This document shows positions 1-12,085 of a stretch of 64,000 bases of DNA, piece by piece. Source of the DNA: Syngnathus acus (Eukaryota > Chordata > Actinopteri > Syngnathiformes > Syngnathidae); assembly GCF_901709675.1 (NCBI RefSeq), contig NC_051106.1, positions 10,052,001 through 10,116,000 on the forward strand. The letters are read 5' to 3'. The position numbers and the translations under genes were made by a program. Each line of letters opens with the position of its first letter. The first letter of the stretch is position 1. The notes beneath the pieces are model-generated. The model saw only the letters and a program-made list of their open reading frames with translations, had not been told where the DNA came from and did not search any database.

Positions 1-3000
1 TGAGGCTATTGAAAGTCAAGGGAATGGGAAGAGGACTGCAAAGGATGAAAGCAATGTGGTGAAGAAAGTGCTGTGAACATGAGGGGACCAACACAAATTG
101 GGGCAGCCTGGAGATGAGGCTGTGAGACAAAATACAAAGAAATACAATTCAACACAGCAGGTAAACATGGAGGCAGAAAAAAAAGTTGTTCAAGTGGATA
201 TTGCTGTCTTGGAGTAGCTAATGGAATGTCGTTTGTCAAGGCCAACCTCTTTAAATGCGTCAGCAAATGCACCATCTACAATGCCTTTCCTCCAAGCTAT
301 TTAGTATGCCACTGTGTGATTTGGGAAGGTAAACTCATTGGGGGTTTGACAATAGCCACTTTACATAGATAGCATGACATCATAGCGCCGTGACTCAGAC
401 GCTTTCAAGAAAGAAGGACTTGAGGGATTTCCAGTTGTGTGTACTGACACCTAGAATGTAATGATTATCTCACAACTGTAATCCAGTGGATTAAAAAATG
501 CATTTGCCCTATGGCTGCTTATTGAAAGTGCTTAGTGCTGCTGCTTCACAACCTTGTGCATTTCTTGACCATTTTGCACGGTAAAGGGAAATGTGCAGTG
601 AGCCATGGTGAATAAAGTTCTTGTTAGTACACGGTTTTGCATTACTAGACAGACAAAACATTGGGGTGACGGACATGACCTTGCGGCGCCACTCGCTGCC
701 CTCTCGTCCTGAGGTACAGCCGCTTTGAATCTTTTAAGACAAGCGGTGATCAAAATGGCGGAAGCTAGGGAGGCCAACTGCTATTCTCATTCACCACCTG
801 CTTATTTTGTACGAGGATATTTTGTTGCTCAACAGAGAGTTATAGTTCAGTGACGGCGGCAGATGGCTGAGTCATAAGTTGTGTGTAAATTGGCCAACTG
901 GAAGACAAGATGCCAAAAACGTGTGATTAGCAGTTTGTTGACTTCAGGCTTTCAACAGTAATGTGGAGTAGTAAAGTGGATGAAGTCAACCGCTATTCTT
1001 CACAGTGTGTGTATGGGGGGGGGGGGAAAGGTTATAGCAACAGATTGTATTATTTTGTGTATTATAGCCCGGCCCTTCATTGCTAATATGGTGAATGGCC
1101 ATCTTTATGGTATCTGAACTAAAATGCAGAACTGGAAGCAATTGGATCAGACTAATGGCAGCATTGCACAACACTCAATGCTCAGTAGGCAGATTGAGGA
1201 ACATCTGCACGCTTCACTAAACACCCAGCTTTATCTAAATTCACAAAGTCCTGCAGGACGGACTGAATTTGACATTGTGTTAATGAGTCACTGTTGGGGT
1301 AAATGTTGTCTTTCATGTCAGGCCGTGGGTCTTGTTTTCGAAGATTTTATTTCAAATATTCTTTGGAAGCTCCACAGACGTTCTTGATGCTCGGCAAGGG
1401 GTGCCGGTGGCGACGTGGGCTGCGGCATTACTCCAAGCAGAAAGCCAACTGCTGCGTTTGTTTCCTCTTTAACAGATTTGGAAGATAAATTAGGCAAGGA
1501 GACATATTTTGGAGGAAACGTGGCTGATGAATTCTATATTGCAAGCGTTCAACATTGTGCTTCATTTGATGGCAATTTACAGCCGACTGTTATGATTTGC
1601 TTTACATCCATTGTTTATCTGCTTGATGAATATTAAACATACAATTTACTGAGGGATTCCTTATTGGAGAAGATAGTATGGAAAGTTTCTTTTCTTTGCC
1701 TCAGTAGGGGAGGTTGTGAAATCAAGAATACATTTTTAAAGTCCATTTACTGCCAAGTTGTTAAGAGACAGCATATTATCAAGCATAGTAGGTTTTTTTT
1801 AAAATATGCAGTTTCATTCATAGTGTGATTGAATTATTTTTTTTTTCCCTCTGTTTGTCTCAAAAATAATTGTCCACATCAGACTATTTCCAAAGGAATT
1901 ACTTTTTTTACAAATAGTTGGGTCCCTGGAAAGCCTGCCCACCAAATAAGTGTGAAATTAGGAAACGGTATGTTCATCTTTGCTTATGTAGCTTTTCTGA
2001 AAATGTGTGTTTGATCCAACTCTTCTGTTATTGAAGGAGTTAGAGTTTAGTTTTGTATGAAAGGCACTTTTATGAGAACAATGTTCATGATTTTGAGTGG
2101 ATGCTCAAAATGAAGCCTTTATCATAACAGAAAACAAAGTGCCTGGATGCACAATGCGTCTTATTTAGTGACAGTTTGTCACGCGTACATTCTTAAATGT
2201 GTGTTTATCAACCCTAAAAGCTTCCGCCATCTTGGACCTTGACATTGAGCTTGAGGTTTTTGGCTCCTTCCTGACTGTGGTGCTGGTCGACATAAAGGCT
2301 TTGCAAGCAGGCATCAGACGTCTGGGCTATTCTACTCTCTTTTTGTGACACTGACTCCCAGCCCGACAGTCTCTTAACCACCCTGCCCATGTCCTGAGTT
2401 CCAAATGTTATCATTACCGTGTCGTGGAATGTCATCATTTCCATCCCTTGGAGCATGGAAGCCCTGGCTGTAAAGTGGCAGGAGTGCGCTGGTATTCGGG
2501 CTTGTGAGAAAGACCAGATATTCTGGCAGCTGCGGTGACAATAGTTCATGCACACAAAGGGCTATCAAAGTGATTCATATCCATCGCCTTCTGTTTCGAA
2601 GACAAATGTGGAATTATATGACTCAACCTTCAATGCCCTTTGGTTAGGCAAAATGAGCTGGTGTTGACGCAGGGACTTAGGAAATGTCAGAATCATAGAT
2701 GAGGGAGAAAATGCCATAAATCTGAGCACATGTCGATCTTCTTTCTAGAGAAAGATGAAATTACTGTTTCAGTAAAAAGGTGAAGTCAGGTCACACGTAC
2801 TTCATTTTATAGTCTCGGCTATTGGACTTTTCCCATATCAGATAAATAGGAATGGGAGAGACAACCGCTCTGATTATGATTTCACCTAGCCTCCACTCCA
2901 TCTATTCCATTTGGCCTCTCGGGTGCAAGACACAGACTAGACTAGCATGTCCGTGATTGAATTGAAAGCCTTAATCCTCGCGTTATCGGCCCACTAGTCA

Positions 3001-3639
3001 AACACGTTCCGTATTCCAGACGACCTTTTAGTTGTTGTTCCCCTGCTACAAAACCGATTCATGTACAAGTGTTTATCTTCACATTAACAAATAGATTACT
3101 AATCACATTAAAATCATGAGGTGAGTTGAGACATTATTCTTTATTTTGTCTTCTTTTCAGTTAGCTACGTATGTTTTCAGTCAGAAAGACTCACCTTTGA
3201 AAGCCTCGAACGGGTATGGCTGTTCATCTCAACGTGAAGACCACAACCTAGACACGTATAGCCACAGTTGGACATCAATTCTCACAGATATTGATCTGTG
3301 CAGACCACCCTTCAGCAAGGTGATTTTGTACTTATCTCCCCAACACTCATTTCGGCCCAGTGTTGAATTTGCTGTGCTTTGGAGATGAAGTGAGGAATCC
3401 CATGTTTTTTTTTTCTGAATGCTACTCCTACTCAATATTGCTATTTTCAGCATTTTCACAACACAGTAGCAGGCCACTTGTGCAAGACTACACATTTGAA
3501 CGTCATCAATTCAGTGATGCAAATGCCTGTGATGTAACTTGTAAATAATGATTACTGTTCAAACCTAAACACTTCATTTCTGGATTGTGAGGGAAAAGAA
3601 AACAATCAGTGGCTCTGCTGAAATAATCGGCAGGACCTT

Positions 3640-3758
3640 TCAATGTGCCCTGAGACTGGCTGCCAACCAGTCCTGGGTGTACTTTGCCTCCTGTCCAAAA
3701 TAAGATGGGAAGCCAATGAGTACAAGCTCGACAGAAAATTGATGAATGGATGTATGGA
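3640..3758 (+). repeat. 3' part of a fish tRNA-related SINE with GGAT-type tail
   Basis: The block reads like the common fish repeat body containing a 'gactggctgccaaccagtcc' phrase, then a 'tgggaagccaatgagtacaagc' type segment, ending in a short degenerate tail of ATGG/GGAT units (about 3739-3758). The tail marks the 3' end, so the copy is on the + strand. The 5' tRNA-like head is missing. It is diverged and the boundaries are approximate. A related 3' body is seen at 26903-27010. Family assignment is from recognition only. Confidence 0.6.
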
Positions 3759-4491
3759 TGCAGGCACTTGCACCCGTAGTGGTAATTGGGCACCGGCTTT
3801 TTTACCCAGGATGACAATTACAATGCGTAATATTCAGTTTGTTTTTTGGTGGGGTTGAGAACTACATTTCTCTTCTTTTTGCAAGCAGCCACTTTACCTC
3901 GTCCAGATAAGCAAAGTCATACACAGTTGAGTCTCACGATAATGGTGTCATCTACAAATTTGATGATCCAATTTCTGGAGTGTGCGGTGGTGGATGAACA
4001 GATATGCTGGTGGGGCTGCTCGTTTCCTTGAGAATAGATCCCACTCAAAGTCCCAATCCACAATCAGATAAAGTGGAAGACTTCCAGGTCTGTCAATTCC
4101 ATTATCAGTGAGGTCGGTCGCCTTCCAAGTCTCCCATTTCACGCTTCCTGAGTTCTTCTACCATTTGTCTTCTGCCCAGCAATACCAATGTCTTCCGTCA
4201 CTGGCGGAATTCTGTATTCTCTCTTGTTATGACCTTGTATCTCTACGTTAAGGATTGGAGGAGGCTTACTGTCATGCCAACACTCATTTCCATATAATAT
4301 GGCATGAAATATAATACGTACGGTCCCAGGTTAGCTCAGTAAGTCCCAAGACTTGCGAAACAAAGAACAGTACAACAAAATAAAAGAAAATTAATACAAT
4401 CCAAAAATCATGGTGGTTTCAGGTAGTGGTTTGAAATATGATTTATTTATATATACTTAATTACTTACTTACTACTTACTTTCTTCCCTAT

Positions 4492-4880
4492 CTTTCTGAA
4501 AACAATCCAAGCATTGCACCACTGCATGGACTCCAGAACTCAGCTGCACGTGTGCTGCCAAAGAGCAGAAAAATAGCTCACTTTACATTGATTTTAAAGT
4601 CTCTGTGCTGGTTACCTTAGTGCTTCAGGGTTGATTTTAAAATTCTATCATTGGTTTCTAAAGCGCTTAATGGTCTTAGTCAAGCTTATTTATCAGATAT
4701 GCTTTTAATTTATGAGCCATTCAGCACTGCCGTGTCTTCAGAAAGAGCTCTTTTACCACTCCCTAAAGCGAGAAAAAAAAAACCATTCAAGGTGATGCAG
4801 CTTTTTATTCTTATGCTCCACATCTGTGAAACACCCTTCCCAAAACATCTGAGAGCAGTTGCTAGTGTGGACATTTTTTA
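4492..4880 (+). mobile_element. L2-clade LINE, C-terminal end of ORF2 (degenerate)
   Basis: One + strand frame reads through LQNSAARVLPKSRK..., then a CWLP-stop-CFRVDFKI block, KALNGLSQAYLSDMLL, YEPF, LPKARKKK and LRAVASVDIF before its natural stop near 4879. This is the familiar tail that follows the reverse-transcriptase domain in L2/Maui-type fish LINEs (HWLPV.FRIDFKILL, LVFKALNGLAP.YLSDLL). It keeps one frame for about 115 codons and has a single internal stop (TAG, 4618-4620) at the usual Val position. The 5' part of the element is absent. It is an inactive fragment. Confidence 0.85.
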
Positions 4881-6055
4881 AAGGCTAACTTACAATTTAG
4901 CCTGGTTTTTTGAACCTGAAATATTTTTTCTTCATTTATTTTGACCTTAGTACTGCCACAGTTGTTAAGGCTCAATGCCCTTAAGTGAAATAAAGCGTAC
5001 TTTTGTTCACACTTTCATTAGGAAATGCAAACGCCGCCACCGGGACAAGAGAGAAAATCTTATATAATTCATTAAATGAATACTTTCACCGTTAAATCAA
5101 ACACCCTGTGGTCACAAACTTTTTTATACGGCATTGCAAATTAGACACATAACTTTGCAAATTAGACACTTTCCTGTGATTTTACCATCTGCGGATTAGC
5201 CCCGTTATGTGTCCTTAGTGGCTTCCTGACAGACTGCTTTCTTTAGGGATCTTATTTTATGCGTGTAGCGACAATGAATCATTTTCTTTAATGAGCACTA
5301 CTGCAACCCGGTTGATCAGCATTCAGATCTGTTTTGTCCTGTCCTGTGAATAATGTTTTTCATACTAAGATCGAATCATTTATTTCTTGTCTAATTCATT
5401 TTGTGTTTGCCTTGAGAGACCTCGCCGATATTTTTACAGATCAATGAACAGAGCCGTAAGTCTTAAATGTTCCCCTAATGTGGTATTTCAAGGTTATCTG
5501 TTAAAGCCTAGCTGTTCTTTCATCAGACTCTGTGAAAACTGATAGCAGTGTCAGTGTAATGTCAAAAACTCAAAGCAGGCTTTAGTGACGTGGGTTTTTT
5601 TTTTCCAAGCAAGAAAAGCTGCTGACCCACTGATTGAACTAATGTAGAATGTGTATGTGCTTCTGAGACTCTTTGCCTGTCCCTACTCTGCAGGATGGAA
5701 TCTTTGCTGTCTTCCCAAAATTCCCTGTGCAGATGATGTCATTGGTAGCCTCAAGTCAGGTTTCATGGGCAGTACTCATGACTTTGAGATGCGTCCTACA
5801 TTTGAACACAAATCCACACTTGTTTACACGACAAGGCTTGTGCCAGCAATATGAATCTACGATAGCATTTGATGACAACTGCAGATTTACTAAAGATGTA
5901 TCCACTATCATTGCTCTGACCTTTGTCACACTTTGAATGATACTGATCTCATTTTTATACCCTTAGAATAAGTGGAAATGATTGCTGTCACCATGTTGAC
6001 CTTTTAAAACATTCGTTTTTTTAGTATTTGATTGGAAAGATCCTTGGTCTAACTC

Positions 6056-6135
6056 AGGGGTCACCAATGTGGTGCCCACGGCCACAAGTTATCTCCAAAG
6101 AACCACGAGTAGTCCTTTTCTAAAAATAGCTCAAC
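6056..6135 (+). repeat. hAT-like DNA transposon terminal remnant (possible)
   Basis: The segment starts with CAGGGGTCACCAA and continues with a 'gtggtgcccacggcc' block and 'ctaaaaatagctcaa'. This resembles a widely dispersed fish hAT-type non-autonomous end beginning CAGGGGT. No matching opposite terminus or 8-bp duplication is visible, so only one end appears to be preserved. The assignment rests on recognition of the consensus. Confidence 0.45.
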
Positions 6136-8160
6136 ATTCATGTGACTTTGTGATAATGTGACTGGCAAGGATTTATAGAAATAAATTGTTGCATATTGAT
6201 ATTTATCCATCAACTTGTTCTTCTGAGAGTAAGAATTTGGTGATAACATACAATGTTCAATTATTTAGGTTAAATTAAGCAACTTGACTAGAATTCTGTA
6301 AAAGTTCATTTTTAGCCAACATGAGGGGTCCTCTGATGCAAATGAATGTGGTGTTTTGTCGTCAGGAGTAGGCAGCCAATCCAAATCTCAGCTGCCTGAT
6401 TTGGAGGCAGGAGACTTTGATGACCATTTAATAGGGCGCCACTCAATCGGGCTTTCTGTTCAGTTCAGTACATTACACTGCATGCTTATTGTTTGGCAAG
6501 TAGGCAAAGGAAAGATTTGGAAAAACTTTGTTATCCCAGAGGTTCGCAATCTTCTGGTGTGGTTCTATTTCACGATAGGCAAACGTGTATTAGATGTGGT
6601 ATGTAGTATGTGTTACAGGCAAGCCCTTTTTCTTTCCATGATTGAATTCACACACCACCAAGGTTGACCTTGGACAAACATAATTGTATAGTGATCTACT
6701 ATGTCTCCATATGTCAGACCTGAGAGAAATAGAACTTTGCCCAAACAGTTTCTGCTGTTTTCAGGGCCACGGAAGGGAATGTTTACAATCAATGGCCTCT
6801 TTAAGGCTCATTTAAACTGATTGATTCATGCGTCTGCTTCTTTGGCTGTGGTTTATTGGACTGTGACTGTGTTCTAATTAAGCATGGACTTTGGAGAAAG
6901 AGGGGCTAAGCAAATGATGGTCGTACGACAAGGAACTTTAGGCACAAGGTACACACAAAGTTGCATCCATCGATTGACAATAATAGGCCCCAGAATGTTC
7001 TTGTGATAGTGTGGGGAGTCTCGGAGTTAAGGTAGTCACCCCCCAGGTCATATTAGTAATATCAAGCAAATGATCCACAATTGAAATACATAAATCATCT
7101 TCCCGCTTGTACTGATGCAGTAGCGGTAAATAATTTGGAAACTCCTTCCATTTCAAATGGTCTCATGCACACCAATAAATTCAAGTTATAACCTTGTGAT
7201 AAATTCACAGCTGTGGACTGAAAGTCATCCCAGGTTATAAAACCTCATCTACATCATCAAGCTGACTGAGAAAATAGCAAAATGCGCAAAGCTCTTATCT
7301 GGGCAAAAGATGAACAAGACTGTAATATGTAGTAAAACATAATCTGTTTTATCAGCATTTTCTTACCAAATGATTCCTTCTTTATTTCTTCATGATATTC
7401 AATACTGAAGTGTTCATCTACAATTTATGGAGCATTTTAAATTATGAAAAAACATATTTGAAGGTTTTCCCAAACTTTGGATTGATACTGATAGGATTCA
7501 TCAAAAATGCATTCTTTGGCAGATTATTTATGAGATGAAATATGATCAAGCTTATTATTAAATGGAGTCCAAGAAATAGAAGCACAAGGCGGAGTGGCAG
7601 GCCAGAAAGTGTTCAAGCAGAAATGGGTCGCAAGTCAGACGAACGGACCAGGAGTGATGGAAATACAGGGAGCAGAGTTAACGAGCCGCTGTGGTAAGGA
7701 GCAGCAGGCGCCAGCAATCGAAGCTGATCACTGATAACGGGACGGGAGGGGCAGGAGCAGAGAAACGGAACTGTCCATGGTGCTGATGGCGCCGACGTGA
7801 CATACAATTAAAAAAAAAAGCTTCATTTGTTAACAAAGGCGGCGATTTATCTGTTAGGGACTTTAAACAGTACTTTAACGTATTAGTGATTGAAAAATGA
7901 AGCTTCAGACTCGCTTCATACACCAGTTATTGTATTTTTTGACCCACTCGGTGTTCAACATTGGGCTGAAAGTACACCCACTCTTTTTTTAAACCCAGAG
8001 AAGTCAAAAATACAACAACTGGTTTGTGAAGCACATTTGAAGATTATTCCCCCATCCCAACATATGTGATGTTTACGAAATGAAAATATTTGGACTGATG
8101 CATATGCCAAGAGACTAAAGTGCACACTGAATACATATGAACTGTTTTCTTGCTTTACAG

Positions 8161-8265
8161 GTGAGTCACCATCTGGGAGCTTTGGCATTCCTCAAGGGTA
8201 CTGGAGCTTTTCCTGGGTAGCTGAGGATGATCTGAGCTTTCCCAACAAATGGATGCCCATGTCAG
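8161..8265 (+). CDS. alk: ALK-family receptor, coding exon 2 (region before MAM1)
   Basis: This internal exon has 105 nt, flanked by acceptor ...tgctttacag and donor G|gtgagt. It enters with two bases of a split codon and leaves in phase 1. The frame reads [18 protein letters not shown], then [16 protein letters not shown]. It aligns with the human ALK stretch around LESP...YFTWNLTWIMKDSFPFLS that leads into the first MAM domain: the ESP start, the Y-x-x-W spacing and a D-x-F/L-x-F pattern are shared. The protein is a single-pass receptor tyrosine kinase, and this part lies outside the cell. Alone the match is short. It is supported by phase agreement with the next exon and by its place directly upstream of MAM1. 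Confidence 0.85.
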
Positions 8266-8324
8266 GTGAGTTGGACATTGTTAACCTTGCTCAGCACAAT
8301 TGACAGGCCCTCTATTTCTCTGTC

Positions 8325-8405
<81 letters not shown>

Positions 8406-8995
8406 TCTCTCTCTCTCTCTCTCTCCCCCTCTCTCTCTCTCTCTGCTCTCTTGTGAGAGAAATTGTGCCAATGCAAAAGAAAAATGATAACAGCGCAAGT
8501 ATTCATCAGAAATCTTTCCAAGGCCAATATATAATAAATGAAGCAGCAATGGTGCCAATGGTGTTGTTACTAAAACTCTACCCTCTTTTTTTTCGCCCCG
8601 ACATATTACACATTTTGCAAAAGATTATGCCTTGCTAGGAATTGACAAATATATTTTTGTACCAAATAAAAATGGTCTTCTCCATGACATGACTCAATAA
8701 ATGCCCCGGTTGATGAATGTGTGTTGGGTCGGGTCAATGTCATGAAGGGCTCATTAGTAAATCTGCCATCAGCTGTCAACCTCAAGCTGTCTTTACATTT
8801 GCTAGAAAGCCTCCCCAATGACCCTCCTCAATTTGGGACTTTGCCCCAAGAGAATAACTTGGCAATCAAAGGAGAATATATTCTTTTGGGTGCCCTAGAT
8901 TTGGTCCGAGTTGATCGCCTCTTTGCTTACTTTGCTTATGCTACTGCAACTGTTCTATTTTGACCTGAAAATCCCTTACTGTTTGTTTTGACTAG
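8266..8995 (+). other. alk: Intron 2 of the alk-like gene (730 bp)
   Basis: This is the shortest intron of the gene in the window, with donor gtgagt and acceptor tttgttttgactag. It is dominated near its 5' end by the CT microsatellite at 8317-8451. The remaining 540 bp hold no identified element. Confidence 0.85.
8317..8451 (+). repeat. (CT)n microsatellite, about 135 bp
   Basis: Nearly pure CT dinucleotides with a few TG, GCT and CCCC interruptions. It begins about 50 bp after the exon 2 donor, inside a 730-bp intron, and is CU-rich in the transcript. Ser/Leu-rich and Arg/Glu-rich open frames across it on the two strands are translations of the repeat, not genes. Confidence 0.98.
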
Positions 8996-9145
8996 ATTCC
9001 CTGTGCGACAGGAGCAACACATGTGAGCAGAATGTCGCTGGTGTCCCTGAGTTTACATGGAGCATAGTGGCTACAGGGGACACACGGGAAGAGCAGAACC
9101 AAAAGAGCGAAAAACGGGCAGGAAGTCCCCAAGGGTGGGAGGAAG
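8996..9145 (+). CDS. alk: ALK-family receptor, coding exon 3 (start of MAM1)
   Basis: This exon has 150 nt, acceptor ...tttgactag and donor G|gtaaga. It enters completing a G|AT Asp codon and leaves in phase 1. The frame starts DSLCDRSNTCEQNVAG, followed by VPEFTWSIVATGDTREEQ and an acidic/basic run QKSEKRAGSPQGWEE. The two cysteines match C1 and C2 of a MAM domain (human ALK: LEC-x6-CELE). An aromatic FTW sits where human ALK has SWSWRR. Similarity beyond the cysteines is weak, so this MAM domain evolves fast. It belongs to the extracellular region. The identity is secured by the flanking, phase-matched exons. Confidence 0.88.
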
Positions 9146-11769
9146 GTAAGAGCCAAGGTATTGCGCGCACACCCCCATTAGAGGGGAGTTTCACTTTCCA
9201 TTACGTACTCCCTGTTTGCACTCCACATTATGGAGTAGCGGCCATCCTTTACTTTGAGTGCCCCGGTGATTTTCAAGCATCTCACTTTGGTCTAAAAAAA
9301 AAACAAACAGTAGGCAACGTTTGGAAAAAGCTATTTAGATCATATCATTTCATGAGCGGATGCTTTTGAAAGATCAGAACACAGTTTACTGGATCAGTAT
9401 TTTACCATTTCCATATTATCAAACATTATTCATTTTCATTCCTTGGAAGATACTAAGAAAACAGGTTCTGGCATTTTATCTCCAGAGACGATGATGAAAT
9501 GGGGGGTGGGACGTAGTGATCTATGTCTGTATTTTTGCCAGAGTAAAATGAAATGTTTAATGGCTTCGCCGCAAAACATTCGCCTATTATCCACAATGAT
9601 TATTTTGCTGGCAAAACTGGAACGTAACTGCAGAGCTTTTTGTATGTTTATTGAACTTTTAATTTTCTCACTACCCCGGTGGCTTCAGCAATAGACTAAT
9701 CTCACTGACAGACTGAAAGGCTTTATTTTATATACCATAAAAGTGCACTTCTTAGCCAACCGACCATGCACTTGGAAACCGGCGCTCTTGTTCTGCCACT
9801 CTAAACTTTATGAAACAGTTTGCTGCTAGGTATCAATGAGAAAAATCCCCATTGTCTGTAAGTGCAAACCAGAGTTACACTAGCTTAAGCGCATTCACAA
9901 AGTATGTACGTATACTTGTAAAAGCATTACAGTGCCCCTTTGAAAATGACATCAAATATTGAAATGAATTTCAAATCAAATCAATCAATATTCTCAATTC
10001 TAAACAATTTGGGTACTTTAAAATCATCATAATATTGTCATTTTTGAAGATAAGCCTGCTTTTCTTAAACATAACGAGCATCCGATTTTCTTCTCTTTTC
10101 GAAAACACGCACGCCCCCCCCCCCCCAGCCTAAACCTACAGGACAGCGTGTCCATCATTATTGAATAAAACAATGTTTATGACCGTGACCTAGTATAGAG
10201 CTTTTTGGGGGGCATTGTACATTAATCAAACATGTCATCACTGTTGTAATTCATTGTTAGACGTTAAGGTGGAACTACCGTCCGAGTGCACCATCCGTTC
10301 TTTTTACCTCCTTCAATTTTATTCTGCTCAATTTTTGAAGGCACCCCCCAAGAGGTTTTTCCCTCTCCTCTCATTTCCCAGATACCTTTGTCCCACTTGA
10401 TGACTCACTGCTAATGATCTACTATGGATTAGTGAAGGTTGCGCTTCTCTTTTCATCAATGATTGAACCTTGAGGGGGTCATCTGATCCAAAAGGCTACT
10501 GCATCATGAAGAAAAGAGAGTATTGTGAGACTCCTTTGGAATGCACAGTGTAACCTTGAGGTTCTCCAGTGCCTGATGTTTTCCCTCTGTCTTCCATGTC
10601 AAATTTATCGCCAGTGAACCGGACAACCCTTTCAATCAATATTCCATCCAATGATCTTCCTTCTGCTTGTTAGGTAAACTGCCCAGGACTAAAAGGACAA
10701 TTGTCTGCTGTTATCCTTGTAATTTTTTTAATATTTTTTACTGACAGTCCTAAAATAGTGGTGATGAAATATACTTTGTAATTTAGTGATGAAGACAGTT
10801 TGTTGAACAGTTAATAATTTTATTTTCCTACCATTAACTGTATTTTGTGTTTGCATTTCAATAAACACATTTCTATTCACTAACCAAACTCAAATCCTAT
10901 TTTAAATGTCAGGAAGTTTTCACTTTGCCTTAAGCAAATGATTGATCTTTAAAAGCCACGTTAATCCCCTTTTCAAGGGTCAATGTATTCCAGACTCAAT
11001 TCCATGCCAATGTCCTGCCTGCTGCCAAGACATATGTCCTTACGCAACCCACCTGCCTATTGATCCGAGTATACTGAGCATAAAGCCAATCAGGCTGGGC
11101 TCTGTTTTCATAGATAGGGCATGTGCGCTCGGGCGGAAAAACATTGATGGCCACTTTGGGTAGCTATCATCACAGCGTGTGACGTCCATCATGAGATGGT
11201 AGCATTCTGTGCTCGGCCATCATTTTTAAAATGATTTCATTAAAATAATGATTGTCATCTTGGGAAATGATCCTCCTTGCTTGTGGTGCAGCTACGGTAT
11301 GTGGGCAGGAGAAATGGGGCATGTGACACATGCACCATAAGCTTGGAAGGCGCTCCCCATGGGTGATCTGTGGTCGCCATGGCCAACTTTACTTGATACT
11401 TGATTGCAGTTCCTCATAAAGGTCCGCTTCCATCTTCTGCATGGACTCCAGCGAGTCTATTACTGATTCTGCAATGTCAAAGGCTGTGCGTTTCTCGCAT
11501 GCTAATTCTAAAGGAGGAAATGGAGCCGCTTCCTTTGGCTGGCAAGCTGGTTGGCTGTATTCACAATTTATTTTATATGTATTTATTATTTATTGATACA
11601 GCTTTGTTTCCCACGTTCTCCTCACGCACTGTCCAAGAAAAAAAAGGATAATGGCGCTTCCGTCTGCTCCTGTGAACTTTTTATCCTGTACCATCCCAAT
11701 CGCGTGAACAAAAGTAGACTTGACTCCCATCTCATGGGAATTTCACGGGATGTCAGTCTATAGACTGCA

Positions 11770-12085
11770 GAAATGTCTTCTGATGTCTTTGTTCTGTTAA
11801 GAGCCCGAGCTGCGGTGTTCTGAATGTGCTACAGCTGTTTGATGCTCTCCTGAGGGAGTCTAGTCAGAAGACCATCACAATAAGCAAATTGACTGGAGAC
11901 AAAAGCAGGGATAAGTTTTCCTGGTCTGCTTGGAGAATGTAATAAGCCTTCAATCTGAATATCAATTTCAGTGTGTCAAAATCTGTTTTAGTGGTTGATT
12001 TGATGTCGTTCTTGCACTTAGTCAGCTATTTTCTCCTATCTAAATTCAGTCCAAATTGACAGCATCACTCCTGTGCTCCACTATT
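11770..12085 (-). mobile_element. L2-clade LINE fragment, reverse-transcriptase end (minus strand)
   Basis: Read on the minus strand, the frame gives AYCDGLLTRLPQESIKQL, a stop, then HIQNTAARALNRTKTSED. This matches the L2-type motif DYCNGLLTGLPKKSI-x-QLQ-x-IQNAAARAL. It is broken by at least one stop and no full frame remains. The + strand edge near 11770 is where the coding part ends; the other edge is approximate. It is an inactive relic and overlaps the motif region just upstream of the one preserved at 4492-4880. Confidence 0.75.

Larger units (their letters stand above)
1..8160 (+). other. alk: Upstream intron of the alk-like gene (partial, at least 8.16 kb)
   Basis: No coding exon is visible here. 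The first recognised exon (8161) begins with the last two bases of a codon, so a coding exon ending in phase 1 must precede it. In human ALK the large first exon carries the signal peptide and about 220 residues; no + strand frame of that kind occurs here, so I infer exon 1 lies outside the window. Recognisable contents are a SINE 3' part (3640-3758), an L2 LINE fragment (4492-4880) and an hAT-like terminal remnant (6056-6135). The stretches 1-3600, 4900-6050 and 6140-8150 show nothing I can identify. Confidence 0.75.

Noticed and set aside
8262-8638. Ser/Leu-rich and Arg/Glu-rich frames on both strands
   Set aside because: They are translations of the CT microsatellite; the real coding exon ends at 8265.
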